From: Chrysoperla carnea
Lineage: Eukaryota; Arthropoda; Insecta; Neuroptera; Chrysopidae
Length of the DNA stretch: 64,000 nt
Reading direction: 5' to 3'
NCBI RefSeq assembly: GCF_905475395.1
Contig: NC_058338.1
Span: 95,837,435-95,901,434 of the forward strand
Position numbers and translations under genes: made by a program. Each line of letters starts with the position of its first letter. Position 1 is the stretch's first letter. Shown here one piece after another: positions 32,189 to 42,126 of this stretch. Under the pieces are notes generated by a model, which worked only from the letters and a program-made list of their open reading frames with translations, was not told the DNA's origin and searched no databases.

Positions 32189-32790
32189 TTGTTCCAGATG
32201 AAATTTAAAATAATATTACTCGCTATATTGTTACAAACCATTACTGCACTGGAACCAAATTTTGAAACGAAAAAGATCGCTAAAGGATCAGGATTACTCT
32301 TCAAACACCTAGAAAATGCCGAAGTATGTACTAAGAAAATCTCTATATTATTAACATATAATATGACGATATTATACAACTATTATAAAAATATAAATCA
32401 TCACGTTGGAAAATTAAATGATATGTGCCAAAGTGATTATAATAAGCAAATAGATTACTATAAGGATGAATTCTTGTTGACTTCGAGTTGAGACATAGTT
32501 ATTGAAATAAATACCACGATACTCGAAATAAAATAATATTTTATTTCGAGTATCGTGGTATTTATTTCAATAACTAAATAGATTACTGTAAAAAGGAACA
32601 CACAAATCTGTTATATCGACTTACCAAAATTTACAAGAAATTATCTATATTATCCGAACACATGACGTTAGACAAAAAGAAGAAACGAGGAATACTCGAT
32701 GGATTATCATATCCCATCAAATGGATATTTGGAACGCCGAATGCCGACGACACTGATAATGCTACGAAAATTAATAACACACAACAAGTG
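32189..32790 (+). pseudogene. env-like gene fragment of gypsy element 3
   Basis: It starts MKFKIILLAILLQTITALEP, a typical signal peptide, and is followed by a Cys-containing ectodomain-like frame that stops at 32491. A palindrome interrupts it at 32496-32576. Coding resumes with a dibasic furin-like site (DKKKKRGIL) and a fusion-peptide-like stretch as in insect errantivirus/baculovirus F-type Env. It then runs into LINE sequence at about 32775-32810. The transmembrane anchor and the rest are missing. This is an old broken copy of an envelope-type gene. Confidence 0.6.
32496..32576. repeat. 81-bp perfect palindrome flanked by TA
   Basis: Two 39-nt arms (starting tagttattgaaataaatacc) pair perfectly around a 3-nt loop (aat). 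It is inserted in the env-like gene. The outermost bases are TA on both sides, as for Tc1/mariner-type insertions. Confidence 0.9.
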
Positions 32791-32799
32791 ATTACTACA

Positions 32800-33588
32800 A
32801 AGAAAACACCCAGACCACCACCGATCATTTTGCACAAAACGGTCCCAAAGCCGAAAAAATATGTGGATTATATAAAAACATTGTGTCCAGGAGGGTTTCA
32901 TCTAAAAAATGTTGGGCCTACAACACAAATTCATACGTACATAAAAGAAGATTATTTAAAAGTCAAAAATCAACTCATAGCTGAAGAACTACCATTTCAT
33001 ACGTTCACTTCCAAAGAAGATAAAATTTTATCGTGTGTACTACATGGTTTGTACAATGCAACCATTGAAGATATCGCCGCCGAATTGGCCGAAAAAAATC
33101 TACCAGTGACAAATATCTACAAAATGAACATCAAAGCAAGAGGTAGGCACTTATACAAAGTAGACTTTCCAGCTACCACAACATATCAACAAGTACGTAA
33201 AGTGTACGGGATACTAAACACAAGAGTATACTGGTCCAAATACCGCAAAGGTGATGGCCCAACGCAATGTTTTCGATGTCAGGCATTCGGCCACAGTGCA
33301 ACCAATTGCTACTTGGAACCAAAGTGCGTAAAATGCCTAGAAAAACACATTACCAATGAATGCGAAAAAGGAGGCTGAAACAACCCCAAAATGCACAAAC
33401 TGTCAAGGTGAACACCCAGCCAACTACAAAAAATGTCCAGCTTATATCAGTTATATTGAAAAACTAGAAAAAAGAAAATCAAAAAATTTCAAACCAAAAT
33501 TTATCGCTGCACCTGCATCTAAAACAAACGTTTGGCAACAAAGAATATTACAACAAGAACGTGAAAAAACGCAACAAGAAAATATACA
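32800..33588 (+). pseudogene. Jockey-like LINE ORF1 (Gag-like, zinc knuckles), N-terminal part
   Basis: The frame has the PRE_C2HC-type region FHTFTSKEDKILSCVLHGLY, then three Cys-rich knuckles: CFRCQAFGHSATNC, CVKCLEKHITNEC and CTNCQGEHPANYKKC. A frameshift at about 33365 separates the second and third. The N-terminus runs in frame into env-derived sequence upstream (32662-33378 is one open frame). It is cut at 33588 by gypsy element 4 and continues at 39363. ORF1 protein binds LINE RNA. Confidence 0.75.
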
Positions 33589-34205
33589 TGTGGTTTAACT
33601 AAGATGTGAACTAGTTGCGTACAAAAGGGGTCGCGAGTGTGCTTTAAAAGATACTTACATATAAGCGTGTGTGACAAGAGAGTGAGCCAGTCTGAGTTAG
33701 GTTACAAGCGTTAAGGTACCTATTTAGTGAGTGCAAGTACTATTGTTGAAGGTTTTGAACAAGCAGGCTGCGGTGAGTTGTAAGTCAGTGTGTTGCCTGG
33801 TGTGGTGTTGTGTACGATTGCTTGGTTCGTTTGGGTGTGGTCATTGGAGCCTGATAGCAAGCAAGTGTTACTGTGGTTGTTGCATAGCAACTGAAAAGGC
33901 GGACTTAAGTGGCCGTTAAAAAACACCGTGTTAAGCTATATGTATACAGAAAGTGATGAGTGTATTTTGATTTTGTTGCGTATAGTAATCTGTTGAGTTT
34001 ATTGCGTATCTGAACTGTATTACATACATTAATTTAATTTGTGCAAGAATATTGACGAACTTTAATATGAACATTGATGTGTTTTATTTGAGAATATAAA
34101 CGAACATTTTTTTTTATGTATATTAATTTTAATTAAATTTCCAAATTCTCTTGAACGTTATTTCGTCGTGTTTTATTTGTCTCTGCGCAACCCCTATTTA
34201 TTACA
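33589..34205 (+). repeat. 5' LTR of gypsy element 4
   Basis: It starts TGTGGTTTAACTAAG and ends TATTTATTACA. It is identical to 38747-39362 by eye except for t/a near 34080 and nine versus eight T near 34106-34114. Confidence 0.93.
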
Positions 34206-34218
34206 AGCTATTTCGGCC

Positions 34219-34905
34219 ATGTCGACTGTTTCGATTAAATATTCTGACATTATTAAACAGTTTGATGGCGAGGGTGATTTTTCGGAGTGGTTGAAAAAGT
34301 TGGAGTTGGTTGCGCAGTTGCAGAAGGTGATGGACTTAGTGTCGTTTTTGCCATTGTTTTTATCCGCGGGTGCGTTCGCTGTATACGATAGTTTGGGCAA
34401 TGATACTCGGGCGGATTATGGAAAGTTAACGGCCGCGTTAAGAGAAGCGTTTTCTGCGCATTCGTTATTAGCGTATGAGAAATTCGTTTCGCGAAGGTTA
34501 CTTCCGGGAGAGTCGGTTGACGTGTTCGTGGCAGATCTGCGACGTTTGGGCACATTGGTTGACCCATTAGTGTCAGATGCTTGGATCAAGTGTGCGATGG
34601 TGATCGGGTTGCCTGAAGCGGTAAGGCAGCAGCTAAAGGCATCGTGCAGTATGGAGCGACTAACCCTTTCAAAATTGATTGAGAGGGCTAGAGTATTAAT
34701 TAGTACGTCGGATGTGGATGCTGGAGCGGCGGCGATGTCGATTCGGCGGCGACGTGGGTCGCCTAATAAGGGCAATGCAAGGAAGTGTTTTGTATGTGGG
34801 AAAGATGACCCCTTAGCGCGATCATGTCCAGAAAAGGTGACGTGTTATGCCTGTAGGAAGCAGAAGCACATCGCGTCAGCGTGCCCGGATAAGGCAAAAA
34901 ACTAG
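34219..34905 (+). pseudogene. gag of gypsy element 4
   Basis: The 228-codon frame starts MSTVSIKYSDIIKQFDGEGD, with SEWLKKLELVAQ in the retrotransposon Gag pattern and LLPGESVDVFVADLRRLGTL. Two knuckles close it. The second (CYACRKQKHIASAC) is standard CX2CX4HX4C. In the first (CFVCGKDDPLARSC) the His position is Pro, so zinc binding there is likely lost. The ATG is only 13 bp after the LTR end, which leaves no room for a normal PBS before the start codon. Confidence 0.78.
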
Positions 34906-35274
34906 ATAAGGAGGCTGCCTTGAGTTGTGCGGGCAGCCTCTCGTCATTGTCGTTGACACAACTGCCACGGGTAAGGGTGCGGAAATGCGGAGTGGATTTG
35001 GTAGCGTTGTTGGACACGGGGTGTTTAAAGTCAATCGTTAGTGCAGGTTGTGTCGCTCAAAGGGAGGTGCGGGCGTATCACAGTAGAGTGAAGATGATGA
35101 ATGGCCAAGAGACGGTGTGTTCTGCGGCTTGTACGCTGCTGTTGGAAGTGGAAGGGGTACCGATGAAGGTGAATTGTATAGTGGGAGAGGTACTGCCACC
35201 ATATGACATTCTGTTGGGGATGTATGTAGTGAAGCAAATGCACGGTGTGTCCGTGGGTAGGGATGGAGCCGTCC
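34906..35274 (+). pseudogene. protease of gypsy element 4
   Basis: After the gag stop, a frame (34920 onward) contains VDLVALLDTGCLKSIVSA, the aspartic protease site with DTG, and PPYDILLGMYVVKQMHGVSV, the matching C-terminal flap region. Coding is cut at 35274 by a solo-LTR-like insertion and resumes in the same frame at 36301 (QFGMCKGAAEQ). No other break lies within the domain. Confidence 0.72.
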
Positions 35275-36295
35275 TGTTAAATCATTACAATAATTTAACA
35301 GTTTTTTCAAATAATAGTCAAAATCATATTTAAATCCATTTAAAAATAAAGTTAAAAATAAAAACAAGAATTCTAGAACATTCTATGCACAAACAAACAA
35401 CACAGTTGTACGAGGTGGGGATTGTTCAGTAAGCAATACGCACCAAAAAACACTCAATCAATCAACAAGTAGTCTTCATACAACAGTAAAAAGTGAAACA
35501 TCAGAAATACTGAATAGTGCATACTAATACGACAGCAGTGTTAGTTACATACATACAGCAACGCATTTTAAATACATATAATTTAATACGCCATTTTTAC
35601 ATGCAATTAATGGCGGTTAATCATCAATTTCAAGAAGTTAGCAATATCTCCGGCAGCATTTTGATACAACATATCATTACAACGAGTTTAAATACACATA
35701 ATTCAATACGCAACTTTACATGCAATTAATGGCGGTTGATCATCAATTTCAACAGTTAGAAAACATATTTTCGGCACCACGTGGCAATCATATTCGACCA
35801 GTAACAACACGCATTCAACATACAAACGATATATCCAACATCAACAATCACCCATTCATCATTCCACAATTTCAACAAACCATACCTCAGGTGAATAATA
35901 GTGAATTTAACTTTAATCCACATTTAGTTTATCAATAATTTTTGAATATAAAATTCATTTCAAATTTAGAATTTCAATATTAAATTTATCAATAAATTTT
36001 GAATAGAAAATTAATTTCAAATTTAGAATTTCAATATCAAATTTATCAATAATTTCTTGAATATAAAATTAATTTCAAATTTCCTTGAATATAAAAATAA
36101 TTCAGAATTTAGAAAGTTAAATTAATTTAAAATTAGTAATGATCTTATATATAATTATATTTCATTTGTTAATTAGAATAATGATGAAAACGTCAAATAA
36201 TGACAAACAATAAACTGATTCAAATGATATCCAGCGTTTTTTATTTAATAAGACTTTCAGAAAGATTACATTCGAATTTGCAGTTTTATTATACA
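35275..36295 (+). mobile_element. solo-LTR-like insertion with 5-bp TSD
   Basis: A 1,021-bp AT-rich segment starts TGTTAAATCA and ends TATACA. It is flanked by CGTCC on both sides (35270-35274 and 36296-36300). Removing one CGTCC copy plus the segment restores the host frame. It contains no pol genes. It holds a repeated unit of about 75 bp, spaced about 118 bp (about 35565 and 35684), and three 57-bp tandem units at 35939-36100. TG...CA ends with a 5-bp TSD indicate an LTR left after LTR-LTR recombination. Confidence 0.8.
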
Positions 36296-36300
36296 CGTCC

Positions 36301-37406
36301 AGTTTGGGATGTGTAAAGGAGCGGCCGAACAGGCGGTGGCTTGTGTTGGGATAGACCGCAAGGAGATTGTTGATGAGGATTTCTGCGCGGTGTTTGAAGG
36401 GGGCAAGTGGCTGGTCGAGTGGAAGTGGAGCGGGCGAGAAGGGCCAGAGTTAAAAAATATTGTCAGTCAGTATAGCATACCTAAGGAGGCTGAGACAGCA
36501 TTTCATGAGGAGGTTGAGGAATGGATTAAAAATGGGTAGCTTCAGCGCTACGACGGCGAATACGATGGTGTGATTCCCTTAATGGCGGTTGTACAGTTGA
36601 ACAAGAATAAAGTGAGACCTGTTCTAGATTTTCGTCAGCTGAATGATTATGTTTCGAGTCACACTGGGGCCAGCGGTGTTTGCGCTGAAAAGCTAAGATT
36701 GTAGAGGCAAAAAGGAAAGGAAGTGAAGATAGTCGATTTGCGGAAGGCTTATCTACAGGTTTATGTGGCTCCGCATTTATGGAAGTATCAAGTGGTGCGC
36801 TACAAATCTGAGACGCATTGTTTGACTCGGCTTGGTTTCGGTCTCAATGTTGCTTCAAAAATTATGACGGGGATAGTAAAATTTGTATTATCGCAGGACC
36901 CTAGGGTCAAGCTGGGAACTGACTCGTACATCGACGACATATACGTGGATGAAAGCGTTGTGACGAGTGATGAGGTGATTGCGCACTTAATGAAGTTTGG
37001 GTTGAGGTCGAAGTCAGCGGAGCCGCTAATTGGAGGAAGGGTGCTGGGTCTGCGCGTGCTGGAGAAGAACGGGAACCTCGTGTGGGTGAGAGACAACCAT
37101 TTGGGCACGGTGACGCCAAATATTACAAAAAGACAAGTTTTCTCACTGTGCGGCCAACTGGTGGGGCACTTTCCAGTAGTGGGCTGGCTTTGCCCGGCTT
37201 GTAGTTTCGTGAAACGAGGTCTTTCTGAATTGGATTGGGAAGAGAGGGTGGACGCCAGATCAACATCAATGATGGAAGAGATATTGTCGCGAGTGCAAAG
37301 CAAAGATCCGGTCGGGGGACAGTGGAACGTTCCTCCGGGAGATAATGGGGTAATTTGGTGCGATGCGAGCAGCCTGGCAATAGGCGTGGTTGAGGAAACC
37401 GAATGA
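36301..37406 (+). pseudogene. reverse transcriptase of gypsy element 4
   Basis: RT is open in pieces 36309-36539 and 36723-37406. Signatures are KNIVSQYSIPKEAETAFHEE, LMAVVQLNKNKVRPVLDFRQ, VKIVDLRKAYLQVYV (catalytic Asp), RLGFGLNVASKIMTGIV and TDSYIDDIYVDES, where YIDD is the active site. In-frame TAG codons occur at 36537 and 36702, both where Trp is usual in this family. The YIDDI..DE style marks a gypsy group distinct from elements 1-3. Confidence 0.78.
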
Positions 37407-37700
37407 CTCGGCCCACATCAATTTGGCCGAGTTGGAGGCGGTTCTTAAAGGGGTAAATCTGGCGTTGAGATGGAATTTGAAACGATTGCAAGTAAATACG
37501 GATTCGGCTACAGTACATGGATGAGTATCGTCCTTGGTTTCAAAAGATAAAAGAATAAAAACCCACGGATTGGGGGAAGCGCTGGTTAGAAGACGACTGT
37601 CTATGTTAGATGATGTTATACGAGAATAGGAGCTACAACTAATCGTAAACCAGGTTAGATCTGAGGACAACAAAGCGGATCCGTTGACGCGGGTGCCAAG
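37310..37700 (+). pseudogene. RNase H of gypsy element 4
   Basis: RNase H starts VIWCDASSLAIGVV (catalytic Asp) at about 37350. It breaks at the TGA at 37404, then continues in another frame with HINLAELEAVLKGVNLALRW (Glu) and LQVNTDSATVHG (Asp) to a TGA near 37520 and a TAG near 37627. It ends NKADPLTRVPRQWL. At least the 37520 stop replaces an expected Trp. The domain is recognisable across three interruptions. Confidence 0.68.
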
Positions 37701-38722
37701 GCAGTGGCTTCAAAAAATGAAGGAGCCGGTATGTGCTGTGGCAATAGATAGAAGAGCGGTTATTGTAGAATCTCATAATGACAACCACCTAGGTGTCGAT
37801 CGCAGTTTGTTCATCGTAAGGCAGCGCCACCCTGAATTAAAGATAACTCGGGAGGAGGTGGAACAGGTGATACGAGAGTGTAGAAGTTGTTTGTCGATAG
37901 ACCCGGCGCCGATACGGTGGGAGACTGGGCATTTGGAATGTGATCAGGTGTGGTACAGAGTGTCCATGGACGTGACGCATTATGGGCAAAGAAAATTTCT
38001 AACATTAATTGACTGTGGGCCAAGTAGGTTTGGTGTGTGGCGGCCAATAAATGATGAAGGGCGAGATCAGGTAATACGCGTCCTGTCCGAGGTATTCGCT
38101 GAAAGAGGCTCGCCGGCAGAACTTCTAACAGATAACAGCAGAACTTTTCGGTCTGAGGACCTCGCGCAATTTTTTGCGAAGTGGAGTGTAAGCGTAATTT
38201 TGATGTGTCAATCGAGCGAGTGGAAATGGGATTGTCGAGCGGAACCATCGAACAGTTAAAAGAATGCCGGCAAGGAGCGGAGGAAGTATCCAAGATATGG
38301 TGTTTTAGTATAATTTCTCTCCACGAGAAGGAGGTAATGCAGCGTCCTCCCCGGCGTCTCGAATAAGCACTTATTCATGGAGATGTCCAGGGCAGCCACA
38401 GGTAACGAGAGTACCAAGAGACAACTCCGAATTTCGAGTGGGTGACCGCGTAGTTGTAAAACCAGAAGGGGCAAGATGCACTACCAGGTGGAGAGAGGGG
38501 AGGGTTACTGAAACACCGTGTGCGCGGGGTAGTGAAAATAGTGTCGAGGTGGATGGAATGCCGTACCACGTTGCAGAGGTGCGTAGACTCGAACAGGCGG
38601 CCGACGGTCCAGAATTAGAGGTTGAAGAACGGGCAGAGGTTGAGGGACAGACTGAGGAAAATGCTGTAGTCCGTCCGACAAGAACTAGAACGAGGCCAAC
38701 CTACCTAGATGATTACGTGTGA
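37684..38722 (+). pseudogene. integrase and tail of gypsy element 4
   Basis: The frame 37684-38259 has the zinc-binding region (HNDNHLGVDRSLFIV, then CRSCLS), and the core with MDVTHYGQRKFLTLIDCG (first Asp) and LLTDNSRTFRSEDL (second Asp). A frameshift near 38218 moves the catalytic Glu (SGNGIVERN) into another frame. A later frame, 38438-38722, holds the C-terminal VGDRVVVKPEGARCTTRW domain and ends RTRTRPTYLDDYV. The enzyme cannot be made intact from this copy. Confidence 0.75.
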
Positions 38723-38746
38723 GGTGATCTTGAGATCACGGGGGCG

Positions 38747-39362
38747 TGTGGTTTAACTAAGATGTGAACTAGTTGCGTACAAAAGGGGTCGCGAGTGTGC
38801 TTTAAAAGATACTTACATATAAGCGTGTGTGACAAGAGAGTGAGCCAGTCTGAGTTAGGTTACAAGCGTTAAGGTACCTATTTAGTGAGTGCAAGTACTA
38901 TTGTTGAAGGTTTTGAACAAGCAGGCTGCGGTGAGTTGTAAGTCAGTGTGTTGCCTGGTGTGGTGTTGTGTACGATTGCTTGGTTCGTTTGGGTGTGGTC
39001 ATTGGAGCCTGATAGCAAGCAAGTGTTACTGTGGTTGTTGCATAGCAACTGAAAAGGCGGACTTAAGTGGCCGTTAAAAAACACCGTGTTAAGCTATATG
39101 TATACAGAAAGTGATGAGTGTATTTTGATTTTGTTGCGTATAGTAATCTGTTGAGTTTATTGCGTATCTGAACTGTATTACATACATTAATTTAATTTGT
39201 GCAAGAATATTGACGAACTTTAATATGAACATTGATGTGATTTATTTGAGAATATAAACGAACATTTTTTTTATGTATATTAATTTTAATTAAATTTCCA
39301 AATTCTCTTGAACGTTATTTCGTCGTGTTTTATTTGTCTCTGCGCAACCCCTATTTATTACA
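38747..39362 (+). repeat. 3' LTR of gypsy element 4
   Basis: It follows a short G-rich tract (cacgggggcg). Termini are TGTGGTT and TTATTACA. The right TSD ATACA follows at 39363, and LINE coding resumes there. Confidence 0.93.
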
Positions 39363-40563
39363 ATACATCAAAACAATTCCAACGTTGACAGCAGTGATTT
39401 CACAACTTTTTAGTCGATATCAAAAAAATGATCAGTGCCATAAGAGAACTGAACAACATAATGAAAAAAACTACAGACCCAATGGCGCAAATTCAAGCGT
39501 TCGCCATTTTTGCACCCAAATACGAAAAATGAAAATAATAAACTTTAACGCAAGAAGTGTACTAAACAAAACAAACACAATTTAAAAAATGTTAGTGTGT
39601 GAAAATGTGGACGTTTTAGTATTAACAGAAACGTGGTTAAAACCTAAACATAAGTTCGGTGTCCAAGGGTACAAAACTTATAGGAATGACAGAGCAGCAG
39701 GAAATGGTGGAGTAGCCATTTTGATTAAAAAATCCATACAACACAGAGGTCAACACAATTGAATGCGTCGCCATCTACATCAACAGCTTAGAAGCAAACC
39801 TTTACGCTGTCTACACTCAAAAACACAGGTACTTGATAAAACTGATCTTTATATAATGACACAAAATATTCCAAGATTCTTTATGATGGGGGACCTAAAT
39901 GCCCATCATAAGAATTTTACAAATTCAAAAATAACTAATCATAATGGTAAAGCATTGGGTGATTGGCTTGAGGAAAACCTTGATTTTTCCATCAACACAT
40001 TATATCCGATTACTTGCTCGGTAATCGATGGTCCTGCATCCGATCACCTACCGGTGCTTAATAATATAAAACTTGCGCTACCAAAAATTCAAAAAAGAAC
40101 GGTGGACGATTTAGCAAATGCCGATTCGAAGGCCTTTAAAAAATATATATCAATTAACCTTCCCTTCACTCCCCAAATCAATAACACGACAGACGTTGAC
40201 AACCTTATAAACTTACTTACAGACACAATAGCTGAAGCCGATAAACTTTACATACCTAAAAAACCATTTTTCAATCAAATAAATAACGAAATTCGTCATC
40301 TACAAAAACTCATTAAATATTATAGGCACAGATATCAAAAAACGTCAGAAAAATCATACTTAAACACACGACAATTATTACAAAAAACGCTTGAAGCCAA
40401 ACTCGCGGATCTTAACATTCAAGTCCAAAACGAAAAATTAAAAAATGTTAATCACTTGACAGTCTGGCAAGAATTGAAAAATTTTAAAACGTGTTATAAC
40501 GAAATCCCCACATTACATAAACAAAACGCTTCTCCTGCATCTAGCATAGAATTGTGTGCATGA
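39363..40563 (+). pseudogene. LINE ORF1 end and AP endonuclease
   Basis: LINE coding resumes after gypsy 4. The ORF1 C-terminus has IMKKTTDPMAQIQAF and AIFAPKYEK before its stop. ORF2 starts about 39529 (MKIINFNARSVLNKTNTI), the usual first motif of Jockey-type endonucleases, followed by LVLTETWLKP (catalytic Glu), MGDLNAHHKNF (Asp/Asn) and GPASDHLPVL (the SDH motif). Stops lie near 39583 and 39760. The C-terminal ORF2 part is a Lys-rich linker. The enzyme nicks target DNA for target-primed reverse transcription. Confidence 0.72.
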
Positions 40564-41184
40564 TTAAAATGTGAACAATAATAATAAGTAATGTAAACAA
40601 TTATTTCAAAAATAACAATATTCAAGTTAATACAACCAAAACCGAAGCAATTATTTTCTCCAAACAAAGCAGCTTGCAAAAATCTGCAATAAAATTCAAT
40701 AACAAAAAAATAATTACAAAAAATACCTAGGAATCGAAATGGACGCTAAACTAAATTATAACATCGCGGCTAAAAATCGTCTTGCTAAATCAAAGGCAAT
40801 TGCTAATCAAATCAAACCTCTCCTTGTAAGCAAATATCTCCCCATTGAGAGGAAAATTCAGCTCTATAAAGCTTGCATACTTGGCACATTAAGTTATGCT
40901 ATAGACGTGTGGGGTCCTCTTGTGGCCAAAATACATAACAAAAAATTCAAAGTTATCAAAACAGATGGCTCAAGTTGATGTTGGATGACGACGCATCCAA
41001 TTGTAGTGAAATTAATCACCAACGTACTAACATGGATAAAATCATAACCATCATCAAAAAGCGGACTTTAAACAGTAAATCTAAAGTATTAAATCACACA
41101 AATCCGCTCCTTAATACACTACACATAACAAAAAATCTATCAAGACGATCAAAAAATATAAAACTTCCATTTGAAATTTGTTAA
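40564..41184 (+). pseudogene. LINE reverse transcriptase C-terminal remnant
   Basis: A deletion near 40560 removes most of RT. What remains is the TTKTEAIIFSKQSSLQKS region, YLGIEMDAKLNYN and IQLYKACILGTLSYAIDVWG, the usual thumb/C-terminal block of Jockey RT. A short frame, 40975-41184, holds the last ORF2 residues. The YADD catalytic box is missing. Confidence 0.65.
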
Positions 41185-41512
41185 CAAACAAGAAGGCCAA
41201 TAAAGGATTTTTCCACATTAAAACCTTCTTTGTATTGTTATTTTTTTTAAATATTTATATTGTTATTGTTAATTAATTTGTAATTAGTTTGTAAGTTAAA
41301 TATCATGTAATGAGGTTTTGGAAATTTTGTCCTCTAATTATTATTATTTCATTAGCATTATTAACTTTATTATCACTTTATTTAAGCATTGTTATTTGTT
41401 ATTTATAAATTAAGGTATCAAGAAACTTAGATTAACTCATATTATTTTACTTAAGCAATAAATGTAATAGTTATTGTATTTATTATCAATTAATAAACTT
41501 GAATTTGAATAT
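41185..41512 (+). other. LINE 3'UTR and tail
   Basis: AT-rich sequence without a gene ends in a cttgaatttgaata tail, typical of short repeated LINE 3' ends. Confidence 0.5.
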
Positions 41513-41514
41513 GA

Positions 41515-42060
41515 AGCCAAAAATCACTCTTTGTCGACTCTTTATCTTGACGATAAGTTACGTTCAAATATTTAATTGTTAAAGTGTTATTATTTTGTAA
41601 ATAATAAAAATATTCAATTTAATAAAATTAATTAAAGTAAAATTTATTCAAAGTCTTTTCAACAACGCATTAAAAGTGAAGTAAATACAAATACAACGAA
41701 CACTAAAGTTATCATCAACTTTATCCAAGAAGAAACTATCAAAATCAAGTGGAAGAACCATCCATTATTGACTTAGAGTCGCTCGATGTCAATTGTCGAG
41801 TGTAAATAATTCATTGAGTGGTGACAGCGAAACTGCAACGCAAGAACCAAAAACCTTTTGGTATATTGGAACATCTCCAGGATATATCATACGTTCGTAA
41901 AACATCGCTGTGACGTAATAATGTTAATTGAATTGTATACAATGTGTACAATTATTAATTAACATTATTACGTCACAACGATGTTTAACGAACATATTTT
42001 TTGTCGGACGTTTTCGTTTCTCTTTTGAAAAGTTCTTTTCAAACTGTCTGTAACCTTAAA
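41515..42060. repeat. scrambled LTR pieces of gypsy element 3
   Basis: Positions 41515-41890 match the last 340 bp of the 21964-22851 LTR, with a 55-bp inserted stretch that includes tggtgacagcg. Directly after its end (ggatatatca) comes an LTR start (acgttcgtaaaacatcgctg) and then an inverted LTR start (41957-41995) followed by the inverted purine tract. The two starts form a 39-bp-arm palindrome (41891-41995) with three mismatches. Confidence 0.65.
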
Positions 42061-42126
42061 ATTATCATGGAAAAATTGAAAATACAAACTTCAAGAACAG
42101 ATTTATTTCTACAATGGTGAATCCGG

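Larger units (their letters stand above)
33589..39362 (+). mobile_element. Ty3/gypsy LTR retrotransposon 4, complete but defective
   Basis: Two LTRs (617 and 616 bp) with TG...CA ends differ by one substitution and one T-run length change. The 5-bp TSD ATACA is present at 33584-33588 and 39363-39367. Inside are gag, protease, RT, RNase H and integrase in order with stops and frameshifts, and a 1,021-bp insertion at 35275. It is inserted in LINE ORF1. Confidence 0.93.
32780..41512 (+). mobile_element. Jockey-like LINE, interrupted by gypsy element 4
   Basis: ORF1 (32800-33588) reads into the left TSD of gypsy 4 and continues beyond its right TSD at 39363. ORF1 C-terminus, endonuclease, RT remains and a 3'UTR ending ...aataaacttgaatttgaata follow to about 41512. 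RT is internally deleted around 40560. The 5' end fuses to env sequence of gypsy 3. Confidence 0.78.

Noticed and set aside
33720-33926. Short ORFs inside both gypsy 4 LTRs (also 38878-39084)
   Set aside because: They are duplicated only because the LTRs are identical, occur on both strands, and have no recognisable protein features.
35517-35938. Two ORFs sharing a QLMAV.HQFQ segment inside the solo LTR
   Set aside because: The shared words come from a tandem DNA repeat within the LTR; no known protein family is matched.
21964-42060. Reading the whole block as one giant element or host gene cluster
   Set aside because: TSDs, LTR pairs and interrupted frames show separate nested insertions of at least five elements.
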